DNA from: Hydractinia symbiolongicarpus
Lineage: Eukaryota; Cnidaria; Hydrozoa; Anthoathecata; Hydractiniidae
Direction: 5' to 3'
Assembly: GCF_029227915.1 (NCBI RefSeq)
Contig: NC_079888.1
Coordinates: 3,175,001 to 3,239,000, forward strand
Length of the DNA stretch: 64,000 bases
Part shown: piece by piece, positions 20,800 to 31,329 of the stretch
Numbering within the stretch: position 1 is the first letter of the stretch
Layout: every line of letters begins with the position of its first letter
Program-made: the position numbers and the translations under genes
The notes under the pieces: model-generated
Database searches by the model: none
What the model saw: only the letters and a program-made list of their open reading frames with translations
What the model was told of the DNA's origin: nothing

Positions 20800-21669
20800 A
20801 TGAATAACCAAATTGTTGATGTAAGTATTTTCATAGTTTGCTTTTTACCTTTTCAATACTGAAATTGCATTTCTTTGATGCAAAATTTTGCATTCATATA
20901 AAGCTTTTTGTATTAAAATTTAATACTGAGGAAGGTTTGAGACACATTTGTGTCCTATGTTTCTGTGTTATATCTTTACAGCAATTGCTAAAAAATTTGC
21001 AACATAACGGCGATGTTAAATAGACTAGTTGTTTCTATTTGGTTGGTTTCCTGAGTGCCATAGATTGTCATCTCATTATACGTAATAGATAAAATTGTAA
21101 TTGAAACAGCAAATATATACTACCACTACTACTTTTAGCGGCCATATGAGATAATATAAAACTTAGTTAGATTAGCATACAAGAATTAGCATATGAAAGT
21201 ACAGTATTAAATTAATTTGAGAGGAATCTTTATGTAGGAGTTAAAACAGCGAGTTGAAAGGCTTGAGGAGACAGTTGGAAGGTTGGAAGAGAAGGTGAAA
21301 GTAAGTTATACACTAGAAATAATTGCTTTGAAGTGTAGAATGTGGTAAAACAGTAAATATAACTTAATGAATGATTAGAAAAGTCGATCAACTTTGCATG
21401 TTTTTGGAAGTTTTGAATGTAGCACAATTGGATCGTGTTTTTAGGAATTATCAGCTGAGAAAAAGGATTTATCTTGGGACGCCTTCCGGGACTTTTGTTC
21501 CCTAAATAAATCTTTGGGAGCTTATATAAGCTCACAAAATTACAAGTCCTGGAAGGCGTCTGGTGGCTTCCGCACCTTCACCGAGGAGGACGATGTGCGG
21601 GAGCGGATGAAGCTGAAGAGGAGCAGTGGAAGTGGAAGAGGAAGAGGAAGAGGAGGGTATCGGTGGTGA
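20800..21669 (+). CDS. Candidate four-exon gene: small coiled-coil protein with Arg/Gly tail
   Basis: Exons 20800-20820, 20982-21014, 21238-21300 and 21445-21669, all phase 0, would give a 113-residue protein. The first donor (GAT|GTAAGT), the third donor (AAA|GTAAGT) and all three acceptors (CTTTACAG, TTTATGTAG, TGTTTTTAG) are good; the second donor (GAT|GTTAAA) is weak. Exon 3 is a heptad-rich coiled coil (VERLEETVGRLEEKVK). Exon 4 continues LSWDAFRDF and ends in SGSGRGRGRGGYRW, an RGG-like tail that may bind RNA. The exon 4 region is clearly richer in GC than its surroundings, and AATAAA follows the stop within 10 bp. I do not recognise the family. It may be a host gene or a passenger of the nearby Helitron. 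Confidence 0.45.
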
Positions 21670-21769
21670 AAAAAATAAAAAAATGCTAAAACTTGCTGTT
21701 CTTAATTCATTCCTCTCAACCCATCCCCAGACTTTTCTTCTTATAAATTTTTTCTTTTGCACAACAGCA

Positions 21770-22093
21770 TGCGTTTTTTATATTTAACGTAGTGTATAGT
21801 TATATAGTCAGTTAGCAAGCTTAACTTTAGGTTATAAAATTCTTGACTCGTTAATTTCATGGAATAACGTAGTTTGTTTTGATAATAGTCGTTTCTTTAC
21901 ATGTTGGGAAAATTTTCAATAAACATACTTAGTTTTACCTCAAGTTTTGGGATTAAGCCTGAAATACACGATCCTTTAAAACGAAAGGTCAAAACCTTAT
22001 GGATAATAACCAATATTTTTTAAAAGCTTAGTTAATTAGACACAAGTGTAAACATTTAAGTATATGTAATTAACAAAATTACATAATTATTAC
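21770..22093. other. Non-coding spacer
   Basis: AT-rich sequence between the candidate small gene and the next tRNA-related repeat. Nothing recognised. Confidence 0.4.
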
Positions 22094-22161
22094 GCCCTGT
22101 TGGTCTAATGGCTATGACACTCTTGCAAACGAGAGATCCAGGTTCGAATCCTGGACAGGGC
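22094..22161 (+). repeat. tRNA-related repeat head, copy 3
   Basis: Same 68-nt segment as at 7507, with GCCCTG/CAGGGC ends and GGTTCGAATCC, followed by the same text (ATTATCTTGCACCTACAACAACC). Confidence 0.6.
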
Positions 22162-22309
22162 ATGAAAAACAATTATCTTGCACCTACAACAACCAGGTTG
22201 TATTATATTGGCACATAATTCTGCTAATATGATTCACTGTATATTGACCTTATATAAATGTAATACCTTACATTGAGTACATCTTTGAGTTGTAGGGGGA
22301 GGGAGTTTC

Positions 22310-22548
22310 TATTAAGGTGCCTGCCCTGCCTTGCCGTCCCTTTGCCATTGCCTAACCTTCCTATGCCTTTTCTGTTGCCTGCCTTCTATGGTCTTGTGTT
22401 TGCCTACCATGCCTTGCCTACCCCTGCCTTGCTGATTCCTCTTCCTGTTTCCTTGTTCCTCCTCCTGTTTCCTTGCCTGCTTTGCCGTGCCTTGCCGTGC
22501 CCTTTCCTTGCCGTGCTTAATGCCTTTGCCTTGGCAACCTCTCCGCAA
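22310..22548 (+). repeat. CCTTGCC-rich pyrimidine tract, copy 2
   Basis: Copy of 7950-8165, with CCTTGCC/CTTCCTGTTTCC units and the same ending (GCCTTTGCCTTGGCAACCTC). A Gln/Gly/Arg-rich frame on the opposite strand is a by-product of this composition. Confidence 0.7.
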
Positions 22549-22561
22549 CTCTTTCTATATT

Positions 22562-22769
22562 GATTATCAACTATATTTTACACCTTGCAAACTGTTCTTT
22601 TTTACTTTGTGTAAGATTTGTGTGGAGGATTTAATGCGATTTGACATTTGATGTAAGATTTTAAGAACATTTTTTTTTGTATATGCACTACTGACGTCAG
22701 CAACACATCTAAAGCAACCTATTTTTCATTGGCCTTTTGCCTAGGTGGATTTTTCCACGGGCCTTATCG
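22562..22769. other. Junction between repeats, no gene
   Basis: Holds one more degenerate TTTGTGTAAGATTTGTGTGG phrase like those at 4.5-5.3 kb and GCC-containing text at the edge of the second tRNA-Ala array. Confidence 0.4.
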
Positions 22770-23211
22770 ACTAGTTCTGTATTATTGCGTATAGTGATGG
22801 ATCATGGACATATCGTCAATCAAAGTGTCTGCAATATTATAGTAAAGTAATTACAAATATATTTAAGTCCTTCAACCAATTTATGTTGCATATCGCGCAG
22901 ACAAATTACCCAATCCATTTTGCAAACGTCGGTAAGGGCACTATATGTTAAAGGCGAAGTTTCAGATAAAGACGGTGGTCTTTCTTAAGTGATTCGATGA
23001 TCCGCTGCTTAATGATCTGACGAAAGCTTACAATGACTTCACTTACATTACTGATGCGATTCTCCACTTTCATAACCAAACGTAAGAATAGGAGCGCGTG
23101 TTTCTTATCACATAGTAGGCAGTCTGTTCACGTCAATTTGAATATAAGGTAGTTCGTCGAGTGAAGATTCTCATTCAATTTCATTGTTGCTGTCACAAAC
23201 CATACGTCATA

Positions 23212-23284
23212 GGGGATTAAGCTCATGTGTTGTAGCGCTAATTTGGTATGTTGGAAGTACCGGGATCGATACCCGGATTCCCCA
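23212..23284 (+). pseudogene. tRNA-like, class B copy 3 (anticodon GGT)
   Basis: GGGG/CCCC acceptor, perfect CCGGG/CCCGG T arm, anticodon stem CTAAT/GTTGG still paired through wobbles, anticodon GGT. Confidence 0.45.
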
Positions 23285-23584
23285 AAATTCTGCATTATTA
23301 CGTATAGTACTTGACCATGTGCTTATATAGACGGATAGATGAAGACGGTGGTCTTTCTTAAGTGATTCGATGATCCGCTGCTGAATGATCCGACGATTGC
23401 TTACAATAATTCCTCTTACATTAATGATGGGATTCTCAACTTTCGTAACCAAAGGTAAGAATATAATCGCGTGTTTCTTGTCACATAATAGGCAGTCTGT
23501 TCACGTATGTTTGAATATACGGTAGTTCCTCCAGTGAAGATTGTCATTCAATTTCCTTATTGCTGTCACAAGTCATATATCATA

Positions 23585-23657
23585 GGTAAGTTAGCCCATA
23601 TTGTAGAGCGCTCGCTTGGCATCTGAAAAGTATCGGCATCGATGCCCGGATTCTCCA
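23585..23657 (+). pseudogene. tRNA-Ala-like pseudogene, class C copy 4
   Basis: Degenerate class C copy beginning GGTAAGTTAGCCCATATTG. Broken acceptor and anticodon stems. Confidence 0.6.
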
Positions 23658-24400
23658 ACAATCTGTAATATTGCGTCTAGTGGTCGATCATGTGCATATC
23701 GTCAATCAAAGTGTCTGTATTAGTATGATAATACAATTAGAATTATGTTTAAGTCCTTCAACCAATGTATGTTGCATACCGCGCAGGCAATTTACCCAAT
23801 CCATTTTGCAAACATCGGTAAAGGCAATATATGTTAAAGGCAAAGTTGTAGATGAAGACGGTGTTCTTTCTTAAGTGATTTGATGATCCGATGCTGAATG
23901 ATCCAACGATTGCTTACATTAATTTCACTTACATTAATGATGGAACTCTCAACTTTCATAGCATTCTGTATTATTGCGTATAGTGATCGATCATGGACAT
24001 ATCGTCAATCAAAGTGTCTGCAATATTATAATAAAGTAATCACAAATATATTTAAGTCCTTCAACCAATATATGTTGCACACCGCGCAGACAATTTACCC
24101 AATCCATTTTGCAAACGTCGGTAAAGGCCTTATACGTTAAAGGCGAAGTTGTGGATAAAGACGTTGTTCTTTCTTAATTGATTCAATGATTCGCTGCTGA
24201 ATGATCCGACGATTGCTTACAATAATTTCACTTACATTAATGATGGGATTCTCAACTTTCGTACCCAAACGTAAGAATTTGCAGCACGTGTTTGTTGCCA
24301 CATAATAGGCCGTGTTTTCACGTAAATTTGAATATACGGTAGTTCGTCCAGTGAAGATTCTCATTCAATTTCCATATTGCCGTCAGAAGTCATATGTCAT

Positions 24401-24472
24401 AGGGAATTAGCTCATATGGTAGAGCGCTCGCTTTGCATGCGAGAGGTACCGGATTAATGCCCGGATTCTCCA
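24401..24472 (+). tRNA. tRNA-Ala-like (anticodon TGC), class A copy 4
   Basis: Very close to a normal metazoan tRNA-Ala(UGC) apart from G1 to A, one missing T-stem base and TTAATG in the T loop. The anticodon stem CTCGC/GCGAG and G3-U70 are kept. It may be the nearest copy to the functional progenitor, though damage in the T arm argues for a pseudogene. Confidence 0.45.
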
Positions 24473-25693
24473 ACACTCTGTATTACTGCATATAGTGGTT
24501 GATAATGTGCATATCGTCACTACTAAATCAGTTGCGTGAGTACGTCCTTATAATACTTATTTCAAATTAGTTGTGGAGATTAAAATTTCTTTCTATATTG
24601 AAGAATGTTTCTAATTGTTCTAATTCTCGTAATGCGATTTCCTCTGATTACTGCCAATTTATAGGCGTACTTAATTAATATCACAATAATATTACATCTG
24701 TAGGTGGCATTAGTATAACCATTCTCATCAAGTGACTCAATGTAATTAAAGTTGACGTACCATTATTACAACTAAAACTTAAGGACGCAAACTTCTGATA
24801 CACTACAGATACTTCACAAAGCACATGTAAGGGTTTTGAGGAATGAATCCAGTTGAAAAGAAGGGATTATTGCAAACTTAATCGAGTATTTAGTATAGTG
24901 TCCTTAGCAAAATAAACCAATTAAAAGGAAGACAATGAACCATGGCTCGTTCCTGCTGACATTCTCAACTGGTTGTGATTCGCCGCAGTTGTAATTCCAG
25001 TCGCGACACACAAGTCCCAGCATTAATTTTTATTTCATCGTTGGAATAAAGAGTTTAGTTCTTTTGCTTCTTGCCATGCGTATTTGGATTCTTGAAGGGA
25101 AAACACATTTTCGTTTGAAAATACTTATTATCAACCTATTTTCAACTGAAAATGTTTACAGATGTTGCATAATTAATCTTAATTAGTATTGTTTCTTTAG
25201 TAGATTAGTTAAACCTGTCTGGACACTTGATGAAAAATTGGTAAATATTTTTTCTATTACTAATTGTGTGTTCAACCTAGTTTTTAATTAGGCATCCCCC
25301 TCACATAACAACTTTATTCTATATTTTTCTCCTTGCGTGTCATTACTATGTCAAGAATAATGTATTATGTGGATATATTAAATGGATTCAGACGTTGATC
25401 ATAATGTCAAGTTTGAAATACATGTAACAGCTGCAAATCTTTACCCTTGTATTAAATATCAACTGACAGTAAACAGGAATATTGAGGTTAAAAAATGAAT
25501 GCCAAATTAGATTAATTAACAACAATATTTTGTTTTCCGCAGTCACATCTTGTTCATTTTATGCATGCATTAAGTAAAAAGAACACATTTTATCTAATTG
25601 TAAAATCTATGACTCTTTTGTTATTAATTAGGTCAATTTCGACATTATAAAATATAGAATATGAAATATAGGATCATTTCTCCAAGAGAATTT

Positions 25694-25752
25694 ATAGAAG
25701 TTAGAATGTTTACCCTGGGAAGCTTTCCCAGGGTAAACATTCTAACTTCTAT
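25694..25752. repeat. Perfect 28-bp-arm palindrome (foldback)
   Basis: Two perfectly complementary 28-bp arms (starting ATAGAAGTTAGAATG) around a GCT loop. The matching site in the inverted copy (about 32905-32950) holds only one arm-like sequence. The second arm is therefore a templated inverted insertion. Confidence 0.9.
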
Positions 25753-27136
25753 TAATCTTTGAATAAAAAGCTCATATTGCAGATGTAGCTTTTAAATTAC
25801 TTTTGGCAGCTCCTCCCTTCAACCCTCACCTTTAGTCAATAGTGGATTTATTACGTACGATTGTACGGTTGTCGCGTCATATTATCCATTCTGGTCATGT
25901 ATATACCTTTCAAGCAGAACTAATTTTTCTATTTCTATTGCCTCTGGTCATGTATATACACTTCACCATTCCTTGTCAAAGAATCAATTTTTTTAGTTCG
26001 GCGCAAATTGCCTTTTCTGATGTTGAACTGTTTATTCATAACTTCTTTTTCATTATTCATGTGCTTTACAACATGCGAAAATTAAGATTATTGAGAATTA
26101 TTATTCAGCAAAACTTGAATTTTGATGCAAAACTAGGGCTTTAGCAAGAGAATAAAGATGACTACTAAGGAAATCTTGAGGTATGCATACCTGCGTATTA
26201 AGACGTCTGCCTTTTCAACTTTTGCTTCGGCAAGATCATGGCTCTCACATTGCGTCACGTCCATATTATAATACAGAGTAGTCACGTCGTTCTTTATATC
26301 ACCATCAATAATACCTCTAGCTTCCAATTTTTATTTTTAGATTAGTAGATTTCGAAAATTTCAAAGTAAACGACAGGACAATACTATCTATAATCACCTG
26401 CTTTATAAATATTTTTTCTTCCCAATTCAAATCAGATCAATCAGTTTTAAGTGAATGTGAAATAAATATCTTTGAAATCCATACAGGAATACTCATCATT
26501 CGTGATTGTGCTCTATCGGCTTCAAGAGGTGTTTTTAGAGCAGTTGGTAGTGTAGCTGATTTTGCTTGATGTTCGGCTTGAATCCTTTTGATCAGTAATT
26601 TACGCTTTCGTCGAATAGTATTGGTATGTACTTTTTCATTAACTAACAACATGTTATGAATACATCCAACGAAATAGCTTTTAATATTAGATGTCCTTAT
26701 GTGAGATACCTGTTCCCCCGTCATGTGTTGGATTATTCTGCTTTTTTTCATATTTAATTTTCAAAAAAATGCTTGTCCTGCACTAATTTGACACTGAAAT
26801 TTTAGGAGTTTCTGTAAATTATTTAACAATTTTTTCAACATTTGAGCAGATGCATTAAAAAGTTTGATAATGCATGTCATGTTTACTCAGTTCTCTTTGT
26901 CGACTCCGCACTTACTTGTACACTCTTTCTACATCTTTGGCTTTACTTTTTCCCTGCGTTAGATATATGTCCAAATTTTTACACTATATAAGACGTAGAA
27001 ACCCAGTATCTATGTAAGTGAAGGGATTGTTATTTTAAGATACCACCAACAGTCATAAATGCAATGATTCACACCTAGATAAGTTGCGTTAAAATGATTG
27101 ATAAGAGCATCCAGGTTATTCAGCAAGTGACAACAA

Positions 27137-27160
27137 ATCGAAAGGAAGGAACATTTTTTA
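27137..27160 (+). promoter_or_regulatory. GGAAGGAAC-type conserved upstream motif, copy 1
   Basis: ATCGAAAGGAAGGAACATTT about 430 bp upstream of the TATA box of broken gene copy A. The same motif is found near 31501, 37081, 43493, 45745, 47331 and 51630. Confidence 0.4.
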
Positions 27161-27582
27161 ATACCTTGATTTTATCAATCAATTTATAAAGACAGGAAAA
27201 ATATTTGCATAAAAAAAGTAAACGCCAGGTTTTCACGTTTCACTAGAACGGAAGTGTTACTGGTTGGTACTAGAACTAGAATATATAATGCTATAATTTT
27301 TTGTATCTCTTCATTTCTAAATTTTACAGTGATTACAATTTCCTTGCCATTTGTTAAGCCCTTTTTCTATTTACATGATCTTTTTGTCTACACACTAACG
27401 CCACAGATGGGTACGAAAATTAACCCCATGTAGAAACAAGGTCTGCATCAGATTGATATTAAGTATAATTGCATAGATTAATTATGATCAGCAAATTAAT
27501 TGCTCATCACCTAACATACAACGCCCTCAGCAGATAAGGATATTTCTAGAAATCCTTCCGTTCCCGGTCCCAATGTATACCC

Positions 27583-27590
27583 ATATAAAA
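27583..27590 (+). promoter_or_regulatory. TATA box of gene copy A
   Basis: ATATAAAA, 91 bp before the ATG at 27674, in a segment (TGTATACCCATATAAAAGGC) that is nearly identical before the intact minus-strand copy. Confidence 0.6.
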
Positions 27591-27673
27591 GGCGCAGTGT
27601 TGCTTTGCTGTTCACTAGCAAGTTCGCTGCAAGAATAATTCAATAGAAAAAGAAAAGGAAAAGAATGAATAAT

Positions 27674-28660
27674 ATGGGTGTGGTCCTTAACCACATTGTG
27701 CTTACTATTATTCTAACACAGGGTAGTGGTTCCTGCTTTACTTTGTGAAATTTTGTGGCGTATTATATTCTTGGAAAACCCAAGAAAGTAATTCTATTTC
27801 ATAAAATTTGCATACTTTATTGGAACTTTTGTGATGGGACCCTTGGCATGTAGTGATAACAGTAGCTATGCAAAAATAAACATAAAACATTAAGGCAAGC
27901 CTTCTTTGAATTGTAACCGATGAAAAGCGTTAAAAGTGCATAATTCGCAGTTTCAGCGATGTTCACATAGGGAAACAATTAACGCGTTGGTCCGCAAAAG
28001 TCCAGGAAAGTGGAAAATTAGGCCATGTTGACCTGAAGAAGAATTATCGTAGTTTGAGGTAACGGACCTAGTCATGAGTCTGTTGTGACCATTTGCAAGC
28101 TCAAAGTGCGCGGGTATAATATCGCAACTCCGTAAATCATTGCTGGCGGGTATGGTCTTCTAAATTTAGCATAGTCCAATAATTTTTTAAACCTTGGTGA
28201 ACTGTATTATTCCTTGTCACTACAAAGTCGGGATCCACAAGAAAAAAAAAGGGTAAATGTGGCTGAAAAGCACATAACACCTCCCAGGAACTGTCCAGAT
28301 ACTATGACATGCTTTGGATTTGTCACAGCCACTTATAAACCGCAAATGGTTCGCAGGAAGGCAAGAAGCGCTGGTATCTCACCAACACGTTCAACGTTCC
28401 GAAAAATGCCCTATTGCCCTCCAGGATTCACTTGTTCTCGAACGATGAGAGCGAAGTCTGCACTGGTAAAGAAAACGTCCTTTTTAACTAAACAAAAGAA
28501 ACACGAAGGAAATACCGTCAACCTTTACTACCATGTAAAGAAACGACGTGAAAGACGAAGTTGACATGGCTAGATGCAAGAATATACTTAGACCTAATTG
28601 GGGTAGGTGAATATCTTGATATTTACATTTTCGGCGCTCTCAGATGTTCGTGATCTTTCC
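27674..28660 (+). pseudogene. Broken copy A of the secreted Cys-rich gene family
   Basis: Exon 1 (27674-27721) encodes a 16-residue signal-like peptide almost identical to that of the intact minus-strand copy, but the donor reads CAG|GGTAGT instead of CAG|GTTAGT. The exon 2 homology starts near 28197 without a proper acceptor. It carries a large internal deletion that removes the middle of the protein, up to and including the first CPxxxxC repeat. It then runs open through ITPPRNCPDTMTCFGF and YCPPGFTC. One base lost after RRERRS brings in a stop at 28562, while homologous sequence continues to about 28660. Not expected to make the full protein. Confidence 0.8.
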
Positions 28661-28969
28661 TAAACCATACTGGCATGGCTTTTAATGGAAAAGATTAATT
28701 GAAGATTAATTGAACAAATTTATGCATTGTTGACCTGCTTCCGGGTTAAATGAAATATTTTATTTTCCTAAGCATATTTTTTTAGTTTCTTCAGGTGGCC
28801 TTTTGTGTCTGTTTTTTAAAAATTATGCGGTGTAAGGTTATATATAAGTATTTGGTACATCTATTGGAGAAAATATACAAAATTTATAAACTTTTCCTAT
28901 ATTTCTAATATTTTACCAAACAATATCAGCCTTGTTTTCAATATAATACTGTAAACATTAAACAAAGCA

Positions 28970-29215
28970 ACATATCTAGACAATTTTCTTGTATCCTACT
29001 CGAAGTAAACAAAGTCTTGATCAAATTTTTTATTATTATACAGCACTACTCTTAAGAAAAATACGAACAAATGTATTACCGTACACAATGGTCTGAAAAT
29101 ATTTTCAAAATAGTGTTTGAAACATTGAAGATGGTGTAGAAATTTCACCGTGAGCAAATGAGTTAATTTGTTAATAAAGGAAAAGTTATTAAACATCAAA
29201 ATTAATTTCTTACTA
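28970..29215 (+). other. 3' flank of gene copy A and start of the next unit
   Basis: Contains the CATATCTAGACAATTT phrase seen in the 3' flanks of other copies, then CTAAGTCAGTTGTGTGAGTAAG, the opening phrase of the next upstream block. Non-coding. Confidence 0.5.
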
Positions 29216-31329
29216 AGTCAGTTGTGTGAGTAAGTCTTCGTAATACTTATTTCAAATTGAATACAGAAGTTAAAAGTTGTTTCTATATGGAGGAATGTTT
29301 CTAATTGTTCTAATTCTCGTAATGCAATTAGTTCTCAATACCGCCAATTAGAAGGCCTACTGAATTAATATCACAAAAACATTACATAATATTACTGATG
29401 AAAAAAACTCACTCAGGTTAACTCAAGTTTTAACACATTCTAGGAAGAGGGGAGAGGTTGACTTAAGAAGTCCAGCTCCCAATTCTGAGAATTTTTCGGA
29501 GCTACAACATCGCGTCTGCTGTCATAATTGCTCATTGGTTACCGATGGTCAGGAAAAATCGTTTCTTTGGCCTTTTTTTATTCTAAAGATTTTTTTCCAT
29601 CAAGTTTGTCAGAATTGGGATATCATTTTGAACTGAATGACGTTATCCAATTTTTTATCCTTATTTACCTCCAGATTGCTAAAAAGCATTCTAATCCCAA
29701 AGAAATCCAGGCCTGAATAGGCCTATCCAGATACCATTAAGGTAACAGTCAATTATTAGAAAGTAGCGATCCATAAAATAAAAGTGCTACATTATTGTAT
29801 TATGTAGCAATATTTAGAAGGATATCTATATCATCATTTCAAAATTTGGTTTAAAACTGTCTGAATGTGTCCAACTTATTTACAGTTACCGCGCGATATT
29901 TGTCACAACATCTTGTAATAGATATCGTTAGTTTAAAAACAAACATAAAATAAACAATAATGGAATAAGAAATTTGTGTTTGACTGTCTCGGTTTTTCAA
30001 GTATTACTTTCACTACAATTTTGATTTGGTATAACTTAATGACGAGCGCAGGAAATTGATAAATCTTCTACTTTTCCAATAAAGATTAGGCATAATAAGG
30101 AGTCGCGGCGAAAAAGAGAAATACATTTTAATTGGGTATTCAAAAACAACATTGTTTTTCACAAGTTATGCATATATTTAATACTTCACTATTTCTAATT
30201 TGTTTGTTTTTGTTTATTGATTAATACATTTTTTTGTTTTGTTTTTTAATTTTTCTCCCTTTTAAAATAAAATTCAACGCCAAACAAACCAGGTATATTA
30301 CTCTAAACAAAAATAAAAAACACGTAGACTAAGAATAGGGCAACACAATGACTTATGAAAAACATGACTTACGTTTGTCCAGAGTTCTGCAGATCACACT
30401 TCTATCCATATTGAACAGCTGACTTTCTTTTTCTTTTGAAGAAAGAACGAACGTGTGATCCGTACCAGGTTCTGAAAATAAAGTGTTCAGCGAGATGCAA
30501 CAAATTCTTAATAGGCAGGAATAGACGGCGGAGGTATGTGGTCTTTATTTACTTCTCAAGTGGATCATCATCCTGTGCCAATTTCAAAAAAATGTGAACT
30601 GTATGATTTTTTTTTTTCTGTTCTGTTATTTCATATGGCGTATAGAGATGCGCAGTCCAATAAGACTCAGGTTATGACAAAGTGAAATGTTGAGCAAGAA
30701 TGACAGAAAATCTTGCATTGCGTTACAAAGTAAAACAAAGTTGAATATTACTAAAGTAATGGCGCGTAAATCCGAAATGTGATTTAAGCAAAGCAAATAT
30801 GTGATAATTTATCATTAACAACTTAATTTTTATTATACTTGTGTGCAGAAGAGCTTTTGGAGAAAGGAATAGGAGTCTGCAATGACAACAGCTATGGCTA
30901 TTCTGACTTTCTAATTTTTATTTTAACAATGTTACAAGGACCTGTTAAAAAACAATTCCTTTAGTTCATTTTGTAACGAAATTAGCTTAGTTCGTGCATA
31001 AGGCGCAGACGAGTCCTTATCATGTCCTTGTGATGTCGTTGTGATGTTCTAAAGATTACTAAACAGTTTCCTCTATTTCATTCCTCTAAACATTTTTTTT
31101 ATTCTATATATATATATATATTTGATGCAAAAACTTGGATAATTAATGAAATATAATTTCATTCTTTCAGTACTCTCGATAGTGATGTGTCATTACACTT
31201 TAGAACATTTGACCACCCATTTATTGACATTTATTTATTGACAACCACGATTTAAAGAACAATTAGATGTTTATTTATCTCCCGAATTTTTCGGAATAAA
31301 CAGGGTTTTCTAGAATAAAAAAAATGAAG
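29216..31329. other. Non-coding spacer between inverted units
   Basis: 29.22-29.4 kb begins another upstream block that stops early. 29.45-30.05 kb resembles 54.6-55.1 kb (ATTATGTAGCAATATTTAGAAG in both). There is a short TA run at about 31104. No gene recognised. Confidence 0.5.

Larger units (their letters stand above)
22770..24525 (+). repeat. tRNA-Ala-derived tandem repeat array, second locus
   Basis: Same unit family and same class order (D-B-C-D-A) as in the first 4.4 kb, with tRNA-like segments at 23212, 23585 and 24401. It ends within a unit at about 24523, where the first large duplicated block begins. Confidence 0.85.
24524..27345 (+). repeat. Large upstream block, copy 1 (direct)
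   Basis: Starts ACTAAATCAGTTGCGTGAGTACG and runs to about 27.3 kb. It matches, in inverted orientation and almost base for base, 34112-31330, and with more divergence 39480-36850. In each case it lies upstream of a copy of the secreted-protein gene or its 3' flank, so it is part of the duplicated gene unit. It contains a 59-bp foldback at 25694 that the other copies lack. Confidence 0.8.
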
